A DNA stretch of 64,000 nucleotides from Cherax quadricarinatus (Eukaryota; Arthropoda; Malacostraca; Decapoda; Parastacidae). The stretch's first letter is position 1. Every line of letters begins with the position of its first letter. Positions 10,113-21,000 of this stretch are shown piece after piece. The notes under the pieces were generated by a model. It was given only the letters and a program-made list of their open reading frames with translations, made no database searches and was not told the DNA's origin. The translations under genes were made by a program, and so were the position numbers. The DNA is taken from positions 3,423,235 through 3,487,234 of the forward strand of contig NC_091383.1 in assembly GCF_038502225.1 (NCBI RefSeq), given 5' to 3'.

Positions 10113-12796
10113 AATACAAGCCTCCGGATGCAACATCCCAGCAATTCCAGGAACAGCTGTTAAAAATTGACCACTGTCTGGAAAATCTGCCAGCTCCTGC
10201 ACCCAACACCTTGCTCCTGGGGGATTTCAATTTAAGGCACCTAAAATGGAGGAATATAGCAAATAATATTGTTGCAGTAATAACACCAGGAGGCAGCTCT
10301 GATGAAAACTCACACTCACACGAGCTTTTAAATCTCTGCACAAAATTCAATTTAAACCAGCAAATAATAGAGCCTACTAGACTGGAGAATACACTAGACC
10401 TCATCTTCACTAACAATGATGATCTGATACGAAATGTCACCATATCAAAAACAATATACTCAGATCCCAACATAATTGAGGTTCAAACATGTATGCGTGG
10501 AGCCCCAGACCGACATAATGAGATTAGTCACGAGGGAGCATTCACCAAATTCAACTTCAATAACAAAAACATAAAGTGGGACCAAGTAAACCAAATCCTA
10601 ACTGATATAAGCTGGGAAGATATACTAAGCAACATAGACCCCAACTTATGCCTAGAACAGATTAACTCGGTGGTGCTCGATGTATGCACAAGGCTTATTC
10701 CTCTAAGAAAAAGGAGTAGATGTAAAACAGAAAGAGACAGGCGCTCCCTCTACAGGCGACGGAAAAGAATAACAGAGCGGCTAAAAGAGGTCAATATATC
10801 TGAAATGCGTAGGAAGACACTGGTCAGAGAAATAGCAAGCATCGAACTTAAGCTAAAGGAATCTTATAGGAGTTGGGAATCGCGGGAAGAACTAAAAGCC
10901 ATAAATGAAATCGAAAGAAACCCAAAGTATTTCTTCTATGCCAAATCAAAGTCGAGAACAACGTCCAGTATTGGGCCCCTACTTAAACAAGATGGGTCCT
11001 ACACAGATGACAGCAAGGAAATGAGTGAGCTACTCAAGTCCCAATATGACTCTGTTTTTAGCAACCCGCTAACCAGACTGAGAGTCGAAGATCAAAATGA
11101 ATTTTTTATGAGAGAGACACAGAATTTGGTTAACAGAAGCCTATCTGATGTTATCCTGACGCCAAATGACTTCGAACAGGCGATAAATGACATGCCCATG
11201 CACTCTGCTCCAGGGCCAGACTCATGGAACTCCGTGTTCATCAAGAACTGCAAGAAGCCCCTATCACGAGCTTTTACCATCCTATGGAGAGGGAGCATGG
11301 ACACGGGGGTCGTCCCCCAGTTAATAAAAACAACAGACATAGCCCCACTCCACAAAGGGGGCAGTAAAGCAACAGCAAAGAACTACAGACCGATAGCACT
11401 AACATCCCATATCATAAAAATCTTTGAAAGGGTCCTAAGAAGCAAGATCACCACCCATCTAGAAACCCATCAATTACACAACCCAGGGCAACATGGGTTT
11501 AGAACAGGTCGCTCCTGTCCGTCTCAACTATTGGATCACTACGACAAGGTCCTAGATGCACTAGAAGACAAAAAGAATGCAGATGTAATATATACAGACT
11601 TTGCAGAAGCCTTCGACAAGTGTGACCATGGCGTAATAGCGCACAAAATGCGTGCTAAAGGAATAACAGGAAAAGTCGGTCGATGGATCTATAATTTCCT
11701 CACTAACAGAACACAGAGAGTAGTAGTCAACAGAGTAAAGTCCGAGGCAGGCACGGTGAAAAGCTCTGTTCCACAAGGCACAGTACTTGCTCCCATCTTG
11801 TTCCTCATCCTTATATCCGACATAGACAAGGATGTCAGCCACAGCACCGTGTCTTCCTTTGCAGATGACACCCGAATCTGCATGACAGTGTCTTCCATTG
11901 CAGACACTGCAAGGCTCCAGGCAGACATCAACCAAATCTTTCAGTGGGCTGCAGAAAACAATATGAAGTTCAACGATGAGAAATTTCAATTACTCAGATA
12001 TGGCAAACATGAGGAAATTAAATCTTCATCAGAGTACAAAACAAATTCTGGCCACAAAATAGAGCGAAACACCAACGTCAAAGACCTGGGAGTGATCATG
12101 TCGGAGGATCTCACCTTCAAGGACCATAACATTGTATCAATCGCATCTGCTAGAAAAATGACAGGATGGATAATGAGAACCTTCAAAACTAGGGAGGCCA
12201 AACCCATGATGACACTCTTCAGGTCACTTGTTCTATCTAGGCTGGAATATTGCTGCACACTAACAGCACCTTTCAAGGCAGGTGAAATTGCTGACCTAGA
12301 AAATTTACAGAGAACCTTCACGGCGCGCATAACGAAGATAAAACACCTTAATTACTTGGAGCGCTTGAGGTTCCTAAACCTGTATTCCCTGGAACGCAGG
12401 AGGGAGAGATACATGATTATATACACCTGGAAAATCCTAGAGGGACTAGTACCGAACTTGCACACGAAAATCACTCACTACGAAAGCAAAAGACTTGGCA
12501 GACGATGCAACATCCCCCCAATGAAAAGCAGGGGTGTCACTTGCATGTTAAGAGACCATACAATAAGTGTCAGGGGCCCGAGACTGTTCAACTGCCTCCC
12601 AGCATACATAAGGGGGATTACCAACAGACCCCTGGCAGTCTTCAAGCTGGCACTGGACAAGCACATAAAGTCGGTTCCTGACCAGCCGGGCTGTGGCTCG
12701 TACGTTGGTTTGCGTGCAGCCAACAGTAACAGCCTGGTTGATCAGGCTCTGATCCACCATGAGGCCTGGTCACAGATCGGGCCGCGGGGGCGTTGA
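10113..12796 (+). pseudogene. LINE-A endonuclease C-terminus plus reverse transcriptase
   Basis: This continues the endonuclease from the nested insertion. It contains LLLGDFN, but the catalytic SDH motif reads SDP (IYSDPNIIEV near 10460), so the histidine is lost. The RT core follows: IYTDFAEAFDKCDH (motif A), SVPQGTVLAPILF (motif B) and SFADDT (motif C), then a long C-terminal domain ending ...RGR and a TGA at 12794. No stop interrupts this part. With the upstream frameshift and insertion, the copy cannot make a full protein. Confidence 0.85.
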
Positions 12797-12833
12797 CCTC
12801 CGGAACTCTCTCCAGGTAAACTCCAGGAAGGTG

Positions 12834-13127
12834 CTGGGAAGGGTATAGGAAAGATTTTAAGCAATTGATATCATAAGTAGCTTAGTGGGAAGTATCTCAT
12901 CTCCCGACCAGAGAAGAAATCTCTGGCCAGGAAATAATGAGGAATGTATTCTATAGGTTACCTTGAATGGGATGTAGATAAGAATTGGAGAAATGGGTTG
13001 TAAAGCTTAGACCTGAAGACTGATTAGATTTTTAGAAGTTTTAGTTAGTCTAATATCTATATTACGCAGGTGATACCCATCTTGCACGAGTGCAGGAAGC
13101 TGAGATGAAATGTGTGATGTATCATGG
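12834..13127. other. Unassigned spacer
   Basis: About 290 bp downstream of the LINE-A 3' end with no recognisable gene, repeat unit or terminal motif. Confidence 0.5.
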
Positions 13128-13222
13128 GTCAGTTGGCTGCCTTCTAGCACACATGCGGGGACTTACTAATAGACCCCTGGCTGTTTTCAGGAAGGCGCTG
13201 GACAGGCACCTAAAGTCAGTAA
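13128..13222 (+). mobile_element. LINE-A-like fragment truncated by LINE-D
   Basis: It matches the C-terminal coding region of LINE-A (tail of the ...RPLAVFK.ALD..LKSV segment), more diverged than the full copies. It ends at a G-run (13224-13233) where LINE-D begins. Confidence 0.65.
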
Positions 13223-13241
13223 CTGGGGGGGGGGTCTCATT

Positions 13242-14225
13242 GTGACTCACGTGGAGGCTTTTCTCGCCTCTCACCCCCTCCATGTTTTAAATACGGGTAC
13301 TCCCACCCATTTTGATCCTCGTACTCATACTCTCTCTCGCATCGATCTATCAGTCTGCTCTTCCTCCACTGCACTAGACTTCACCTGGTCTGTTCTACCG
13401 GACTTACATGACAGCGATCATTTTCCAATCATTCTTACTTCTCCTTCCTATTCACCACCTTTCCATAGCCCTCGCTGGCAATTTGATCGGGCAAATTGGG
13501 ATCTTTACTCACACCTCACTGCTTTTAGTGAGGTTCCTTCTTCATCCTCCATTGATAAGCTCCTACACCTCTTCTCGACGTCAGTTTATACCGCAGCTTC
13601 TCATTCTATACCCCAAACCTCAGGCAGGCATTCTCAGAAGTTCGTGCCTTGGTGGTCTCCTGCTTGTGCTCATGCAGTACGTTTGAAACGTGCTGCATGG
13701 GGCAGGTACCGGTACAATAGAACCGCTGAGAAACTTCTTGATTTTAAGCAGAAGCGTGTGATCGCTCACCGTGTCATCCGTGAAGCTAAACGCACTTGTT
13801 GGCGAGACTATGTTTCCACCATCACCTCTGCTTCTTCTATGAGTGCAGTCTGGAAAAAAGTGAGGAAATTGAGTGGTAAATACTCTCCTGACCTGGCTCC
13901 TGTTCTACGGGTCGCTGGTGTTGATGTAGCAAACCCTCTCGACGTTGCCATTGAACTTGGCACACATCTGGTCCGTATTTCCCGGGGGCTCCATCTATGC
14001 CCCTCGTTTCTTTCCTCAAAGTCTGCAAGAGAGTTAGTACCCTTGGACTTTTCTTCTCTCAGAGAAGAACAGTATAATGTGCCTTTTACACTTCAAGAAC
14101 TAGAGGCAACGCTCTCAGCTTGCCGATCATCGGCAGTTGGGCCTGACGACATTCATATTCGTATGTTACAACATTTATATCGGTCAGCCCTTGTAGTCCT
14201 CTTACACCTCTTCAATTTTATTTGA
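13242..14225 (+). pseudogene. LINE-D endonuclease end and RT N-terminal linker, broken by TGA
   Basis: The frame contains the end of an AP-type endonuclease (LHDSDHFPIIL, with the SDH motif intact) and the basic linker before the RT (VGPDDIHIRMLQHL). It ends at a TGA about 14223-14225. Translation beyond that stop continues RT-like (VLPQLWKSAIVLPF, then SHYRPIALTSAVCKV), so the TGA looks like a nonsense mutation, possibly from TGG. A further break lies near 14385-14440. Confidence 0.85.
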
Positions 14226-14442
14226 GCACAAGGAGTTCTTCCCCAGCTGTGGAAATCTGCCATTGTTCTCCCTTTCTGCAAACCGGGTAGTACAGGACAT
14301 GATGCCTCCCACTATCGTCCCATCGCTCTTACTAGTGCAGTTTGCAAAGTGATGGAACGTCTCGTATATTTAGAGACCCAGTCTCTCCGCTAGTCAATAT
14401 GGCTTTCGTAAGGGTCGTTCTACCATAGACCCCTTACTACGC

Positions 14443-16377
14443 TTGGATACGTATGTTCGTAATGCCTTTGCGAATGATCACTCAGTTATTGCCATATTTT
14501 TTGACCTTGAGAAGGCATATGACACAACTTGGAGGTATAATATTTTGGCCCAGGCCCATTCCTTAGGCCTCCGAGGCAATCTACCATCCTTCCTTAAGAA
14601 CTTTTTAACTGACAGACATTTCCGTGTTCGAGTCAATAATGTTCTTTCCCCGGACTTCGTCCAAGCTGAAGGTGTCCCTCAGGGATGTGTTCTAAGCACA
14701 ACACTTTTTCTCCTTGCTATAAATGATTTGGCCTCTGTTCTTCCACCCAATATTTGGTCATCACTCTATGTTGATGACTTCGCTATTGCTTGTGCAGGCG
14801 CTGACTGTCATCTCATTGCAGTTTCTCTCCAGCATGCGGTCGACCGTGTTTCCACTTGGGCCACCACGCATGGGTTTAAATTTTCAAGTACCAAAACTCG
14901 CCAAATTACTTTCACTAGACGCTCTGTCATCTCCGATCATCCTTTGTATTTCTATGGCTCCCGTATCCCCGAACGTGATACAGTCAGGTTTCTAGGCCTT
15001 CTCTTTGACCGTAGGTTATCCTGGAAACCTCACATTACCTCTCTGAAGGCAACTTTTCACAGCCGGCTAAACCTTCTTAAAACCCTTGCTCATCTTTCCT
15101 GGGGAGCTGATCGTCGAACTCTGCTTCGCTTACATTCAGCCCTCGTTTTATCGAAACGCTCTTCCCCTGTTGAGAGCCTCTATGCAGAAGCGAATGTTCC
15201 ATCCTTGTCTGATCGCCGTGATGCCCATTGCCTTCGCTACTATGCACGCTCTCACGATCTCCACAATCCTTCCATTTATAGAATGGTCACTGATATTAGT
15301 AGACATTCTTTATTCGTTCGCCGCCCCTGTTTACTCCGTCCCTTTACTCTTCGCCTACATTCACTCTTGTCTTCCCTTCAGTTACCACCTTTATATGTTC
15401 ATGTAGCATCTCACTTTTCCCTACCCCCCTGGGAAGTTCCAGCTGTTCGGGTTTGTTCTTTCTCACTCCCTTGCTCGAAAGCTCAACTGCCTATGGTGGC
15501 TTCCCGCTCTCTTTTTCTTGATCACTTCTACTCCCATTCTCATGCCACCGCTGTGTACACAGATGGCTCTAAGTCTTCAGATGGCGTCGGATTCACAGCA
15601 GTGTTTCCGGACAGCGTCGTGCTGGGGCATTTACTATCTTCGGCTAGCATTTTTACTGCTGAACTGTATGCCATTCTTGCAGCACTTATTCGTATCGCAT
15701 CTATGCCTGTGTCATCATTTGTGGTAGTCTCAGACTCCCTTAGTGCTCTACAGGCTATACGAAAATTTGATACATCTCACCCCCTAGTTCTTCGTATCCA
15801 ACTTTGGCTACGCAGTATCTCTACGAAGCATAAAGATATTATTTTTTGTTGGGTCCCTTGTCATGTCGACGTACAGGGCAATGAACAGGAAGACACTGCT
15901 GCGCGGTCAACAGTACATGACCTACCAATTTCCTATAGAGGTGTTCCATTTCTGGACTATTTTGCTGCAATAGCTACCAACCTTCACGCCCATTGGCAAC
16001 AACGTTGGTCAACTCTGCTTGGTAACAAACTTCATTCTATTAAACCGAGCATAGGTTACTGGCCGTCTTCTTGTCATCAGTGCCGTGGTTGGGAGACCAC
16101 TCTCTCCCGTCTTCGCATTGGCCACACTCGTCTTACTCATGGGTATCTCATGGAGAGGCACCCTGTACCTCTCTGTGAGCAGTGTCAAGTTCCAGTATCG
16201 ATTAGCCACATTCTGTTAGACTGCCCCCTCTATCAACGAGCACGCAGAATTTACCTCCAACGCCGTCTTCGTTCTACTACTCTCTCTTTACCTTCCCTTC
16301 TTGCTGATGGACCCTCCTTTAATCCTGACTCTCTCATTGACTTCTTGACAACGACTGATTTGCTCCACAAACTCTGA
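14443..16377 (+). pseudogene. LINE-D reverse transcriptase, RNase H and zinc knuckle
   Basis: A 644-codon open block. RT motifs: FFDLEKAYDTTW (A, near residue 22), GVPQGCVLSTTLF (B) and LYVDDF (C). RNase H: YTDGS, AELYAI, VVSDSLSAL and the late GNEQED, giving the D-E-D-D set. The C-terminus carries CEQC ... H ... C (CEQCQVPVSISHILLDC), a knuckle common in I/R1-group LINEs. The first Met is only the first ATG after upstream damage; RT motifs 0-2 lie in the broken region before it. The element cannot be autonomous. Confidence 0.88.
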
Positions 16378-16644
16378 TGATGATACCTTACGCACTCCCC
16401 TCAGCCCTTTCTAGCTCAGTCTCTTGCTGCCCTTTACCCTTTCACCATCCACTGCTCCGCTGTTATCCATAACCTATTACTCATCCACCTCCCTTTTGCC
16501 ACCTGATGCCCTCGCTTCCTTCCTGCCCTGCAGCGCTGTATAGCCCTTGTGGCTTAGCGCTTCTTTTTGATTATAATAATAATCAGACTACTACTTGATA
16601 GCTATAACAGAACACAAAGTTGCAACACTCGCATCCCTCGTGTC

Positions 16645-16845
16645 CATGTGGAAATTTATTCGGTCCCCCAAAATTCCAGGGACCGGGTTCACTGTACCGG
16701 GCTCACTGTAGGTAAGTTTTAGGTTCCCTTAACATCCACCATAACAAACACTAGATGGCTGAGGCAGCGAGTTTGCTGATACATTTACCCTTTATGGAAG
16801 GTTTTAGGTAGGATTATTATTAACTAATATTAGTATTAATAATGT
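16645..16845 (+). repeat. Diverged fragment of the inverted-repeat element family
   Basis: It starts TGTGGAAATTTATTCGGTCC, close to the inner end of the 5325-7418 arms, and keeps parallel downstream blocks (tttaccctt.a.ggaagg, then the ctaatatta region). Clearly older than those arms. Confidence 0.6.
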
Positions 16846-16988
16846 AGCCTTAGACCTTGATATAGGTAGGCTTAGACCTTGATATAGGCTTAGACCTTGA
16901 TATAGGTAGGCTTAGACCTTGATATAGGTAGGCTTAGACCTTGATATAGGTAGGCTTAGACCTTGATTTAGGCTTAGACCTTACCCCT
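16846..16988. repeat. 22-bp minisatellite (TAGGCTTAGACCTTGATA)
   Basis: About six units, some lacking a 6-base piece. It grows out of the final segment of the repeat at 16645-16845: the arms at 5325-7418 have a single related gtagacctaagaccttaa block there. So this too may be amplification of a repeat's internal piece. Confidence 0.85.
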
Positions 16989-17023
16989 TCAAGGCTGGCG
17001 ACATTGCAGGCCTGGAGAATGTA

Positions 17024-17326
17024 AGATAAGATAAGATAAGATTTCGTTCGGATTTTTAACCCCGGAGGGTTAGCCACCCAGGATAACCCAAGAAAGTCAG
17101 TGCGTCATCGAGGACTGTCTAACTTATTTCCATTGGGGTCCTTAATCTTGTCCCCCAGGATGCCACCCACACCAGTCGACTAACACCCAGGTACCTATTT
17201 GCTGCTAGGTGAACAGGACAACAGGTGTAAGGAAACGTGTCGAATGTTTCCACCCGCCGGGAATCGAACCCGGGCCCTCCGTGTGTGAAGCGGGAGCTTT
17301 AGCCACCAGGCCACCGGGCCACCGAG
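17024..17326 (-). mobile_element. SINE-V: tRNA-derived SINE, copy 1
   Basis: On the minus strand a tRNA-like head carries an A-box-like TGGCCTGGTGGC and a B box GGTTCGATTCC (plus coordinates 17260-17270). The anticodon loop reads TTCACAC, suggesting a tRNA-Val(CAC) origin. The body is followed by a (TTATC)n tail, seen on the plus strand as AAGATAAGATAAGATAAG. It lies within LINE-A. A 298-bp sister is at 31909-32206. Promoter boxes look intact, so pol III transcription is possible in principle. Confidence 0.88.
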
Positions 17327-17443
17327 TACAAAGTACAAAGAACTTTCACGGCACATAAGTACACTGAGGCACCTAAATTACTGGAAACGGTTGAAGGTCC
17401 TTGATCTGTATTCCCTGGAACACAGGCGAGAGAGATACATGCA

Positions 17444-17667
17444 ACCATATGACCTGTCTTTGTAATACTTGTGCTTTATAGTTATCTGTTTACAATAATG
17501 TTTTATCACTGATTTCATCATTGCTTAGTTAATTTTAAGTTAATTTTAAGCCAGCCCGTAATGCTATGCATAGTATAAGAGGCTTTGGCATGCTGCTCTT
17601 ATTTTTTGTACCTCTGTATGTGTGCTCAAATTGTAAATAAATAAATAAAATAAATAAATAAATAAAC
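17444..17667 (+). mobile_element. 3' end of another non-LTR element
   Basis: A non-coding 3' UTR-like segment ending CAAATTGTAAATAAATAAAT with an A-rich simple tail, inserted within LINE-A sequence. The family is not identified. The TSD is unclear. Confidence 0.55.
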
Positions 17668-18094
17668 AATATACATTTGGAAGGTCCTGGAGGGATTGAT
17701 ACCAAACTTGCACACGAATATCACTCCATATGACAGCGAAAGACTGGGCAGGAGATGCAACATTCTCACAATGAACAGCAGAGGCGCCACGAGTACACTG
17801 AGAGACAACACACCAAGTGTCTGGGGCCCAAGACTGTTCAGTTGCCTCCCAGCATACATAAGGGGGATTACCAATAGACTCCTGGCTGTTAAGATTCCTG
17901 GCTGTCTTCAAGAAGGCAATGGACAGGCACCTAAAGTCAGTACCTGACCAACTGGGCTGTGGTTCGTACGTCAGGTTGTGAGCTGCCAGCAGTAACAGCC
18001 TGGTTGATCAGACTCTGATCGACCGTGAGGCCTGGTCTCAAACCGATCCACAGGGGCGTTTACCCCCGGAACCCTGTTCAGGTAAACTCCAGGT

Positions 18095-21000
18095 AGAGTG
18101 AACTATCAGCCCCCAGCTTGAAGGTACAGTGAACTATCAGGCCCCAGCTTGAAGGTAGAGTGAACTATCAGCCCCCAGCTTGAAGGTAGAGTGAACTATC
18201 AGCCCCAGCTTGAAGGTACAGTGAACTATCAGCCCCCAGCTTGAAGGTAGAGTGAACTATCAGCCCCCAGCTTGAAGGTAGAGTGAACTATCAGCCCCCA
18301 GCTTGAAGGTACAGTGAACTATCAGCCCCCAGCTTGAAGGTAGAGTGAACTATCAGCCCCCAGCTTGAAGGTAGAGTGAACTATCAGCCCCAGCTTGAAG
18401 GTACAGTGAACTATCAGCCCCCAGCTTGAAGGTAGAGTGAACTATCAGCCCCCAGCTTGAAGGTACAGTGAACTATCAGCCCCCAGCTTGAAGGCACAGT
18501 GAACTATCAGCCCCCAGCTTGAAGGTACAGTGAACTATCAGGCCCCAGCTTGAAGGTAGAGTGAACTATCAGCCCCCAGCTTGAAGGTACAGTGAACTAT
18601 CAGCCCCCAGCTTGAAGGTACAGTGAACTATCAGGCCCCAGCTTGAAGGTAGAGTGAACTATCAGCCCCCAGCTTGAAGGTACAGTGAACTATCAGCCCC
18701 CAGCTTGAAGGTACAGTGAACTATCAGCCCCCAGCTTGAAGGTACAGTGAACTATCAGCCCCCAGCTTGAAGGTACAGTGAACTATCAGCCCCCAGCTTG
18801 AAGGTACAGTGAACTATCAGCCCCCAGCTTGAAGGTACAGTGAACTATCAGCCCCCAGCTTGAAGGTACAGTGAACTATCAGGCCCCAGCTTGAAGGTAG
18901 AGTGAACTATCAGCCCCCAGCTTGAAGGTACAGTGAACTATCAGCCCCCAGCTTGAAGGTACAGTGAACTGTCAGCCCCCAGCTTGAAGGTACAGTGAAC
19001 TATCAGCCCCCAGCTTGAAGGTACAGTGAACTATCAGCCCCCAGCTTGAAGGTACAGTGAACTATCAGCCCCCAGCTTGAAGGTACAGTGAACTATCAGC
19101 CCCCAGCTTGAAGGTACAGTGAACTATCAGCCCCCAGCTTGAAGGTACAGTGAACTATCAGCCCCCAGCTTGAAGGTACAGTGAACTATCAGCCCCCAGC
19201 TTGAAGGTAGAGTGAACTATCAGCCCCCAGATTGAAGGTAGAGTGATCAGCCCCCAGCTTGAAGGTAGAGTGAACTATCAGCCCCCAGCTTGAAGGTAGA
19301 GTGAACTATCAGCCCCCAGCTTGAAGGTACAGTGAACTATCAGCCCCCAGCTTGAAGGTAGAGTGAACTATCAGCCCCCAGCTTGAAGGTACACTGAACT
19401 ATCAGCCCCCAGCTAGAAGGTACAGTGAACTATCAGCCCCCAGCTTGAAGGTACAGTGAACTATCAGCCCCCAGCTTGAAGGTACAGTGAACTATCAGCC
19501 CCCAGCTTGAAGGTAGAGTGAACTATCAGCCTCCAGCTTGAAGGTACACTAAACTATCAGCCCCCAGCTTGAAGGTACAGTGAACTATCAGCCCCCAGCT
19601 TGAAGGTACAGTGAACTATCAGCCCCCAGCTTGAAGGTACAGTGAACTATCAGCCCCCAGCTTGAAGGTAGAGTGAACTATCAGCCCCCAGCTTGAAGGT
19701 ACAGTGAACTATCAGCCCCCAGCTTGAAGGTACACTGAACTATCAGCCCCCAGCTTGAAGGTAGAGTGAACTATCAGCCCCCAGCTTGAAGGTACACTGA
19801 ACTATCAGCCCCCAGCTTGAAGGTACAGTGAACTATCAGCCCCCAGCTTGAAGGTACAGTGAACTATCAGCCCCCAGCTTGAAGGTACAGTGAACTATCA
19901 GCCCCCAGCTTGAAGGTACAGTGAACTATCAGGTCCCAGCTTGAAGGTAGAGTGAACTATCAGCCCCCAGCTTGAAGGTACAGTGAACTATCAGCCCCCA
20001 GCTTGAAGGTACAGTGAACTATCAGCCCCCAGCTTGAAGGTACAGTGAACTATCAGCCCCCAGCTTGAAGGTACAGTGAACTATCAGCCCCCAGCTTGAA
20101 GGTACAGTGAACTATCAGCCCCCAGCTTGAAGGTACAGTGAACTATCAGCCCCCAGCTTGAAGGTACAGTGAACTATCAGCCCCCAGCTTGAAGGTACAG
20201 TGAACTATCAGCCCCCAGCTTGAAGGTACAGTGAACTATCAGCCCCCAGCTTGAAGGTACAGTGAACTATCAGCCCCCAGCTTGAAGGTACAGTGAACTA
20301 TCAGCCCCCAGCTTGAAGGTACAGTGAACTATCAGCCCCCAGCTTGAAGGTACAGTGAACTATCAGCCCCCAGCTTGAAGGTAGAGTGAACTATCAGCCC
20401 CCAGCTTGAAGGTACAGTGAACTATCAGCCCCCAGCTTGAAGGTACAGTGAACTATCAGCCCCCAGCTTGAAGGTACAGTGAACTATCAGCCCCCAGCTT
20501 GAAGGTAGAGTGAACTATCAGCCCCAAGCTTGAAGGTAGAGTGAACTATCAGCCCCCAGCTTGAAGGTAGAGTGAACTATCAGCCCCCAGCTTGAAGGTA
20601 GAGTGAACTATCAGCCCCCAGCTTGAAGGTAGAGTGAACTATCAGCCCCCAGCTTGAAGGTACAGTGAACTATCAGCCCCCAGCTTGAAGGTACAGTGAA
20701 CTATCAGCCCCCAGCTTGAAGGTACAGTGAACTATCAGCCCCCAGCTTGAAGGTACAGTGAACTATCAGCCCCCAGCTTGAAGGTACACTGAACTATCAG
20801 CCCCCAGCTTGAAGGTAGAGTGAACTATCAGCCCCCAGCTTGAAGGTACACTGAACTATCAGCCCCCAGCTTGAAGGTACAGTGAACTATCAGCCCCCAG
20901 CTTGAAGGTACAGTGAACTATCAGCCCCCAGCTTGAAGGTAGAGTGAACTATCAGCCCCAAGCTTGAAGGTAGAGTGAACTATCAGCCCCCAGCTTGAAG

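Larger units (their letters stand above)
8060..12833 (+). mobile_element. LINE-A copy 1 (CR1/L2-like), split by a truncated copy of itself
   Basis: The host parts are about 8060-8941 and 10113-12833. The first part ends inside the endonuclease domain at a point that continues, in the intact copy at 60598-63606, exactly with the sequence that starts at about 10113. The intervening 1.17 kb (8942-10112) is a 5'-truncated LINE-A. The 3' end is a repeated CAGGTAAACTC motif, reminiscent of the short tandem ends of CR1/L2 elements. The upstream 46-bp duplication (8063-8152) belongs to the 5' region. The clade is inferred from domain layout, lack of RNase H and the 3' end. Confidence 0.8.
13230..16583 (+). 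mobile_element. LINE-D, I-like non-LTR retrotransposon with RNase H, 5'-truncated
   Basis: The order is endonuclease C-terminus, RT, RNase H and a C-terminal Cys/His knuckle, followed by a short 3' UTR and an ATAATAATAAT tail. RNase H together with a TAA-type tail fits the I superfamily; the exact clade needs a tree. The 3' UTR segment GCTTAGCGCTTC is shared with SINE-T copies. The left junction lies in a G-run inside a LINE-A fragment. I found no convincing TSD. Confidence 0.85.
16989..18094 (+). mobile_element. LINE-A fragment broken by a SINE and a LINE end
   Basis: LINE-A C-terminal coding sequence appears in three pieces: about 16989-17023, 17327-17443 and 17668-18094, in correct order. 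A SINE separates the first two and an A-rich LINE 3' end the last two. The final piece ends with the family terminus CAGGTAAACTCCAGGTAG, immediately followed by the 31-bp array. Confidence 0.8.

Noticed and set aside
17240..17326. Genuine tRNA-Val gene
   Set aside because: The tRNA-like head is fused to a SINE body and tail, has no proper acceptor stem that I can pair, and recurs identically in the second SINE copy.
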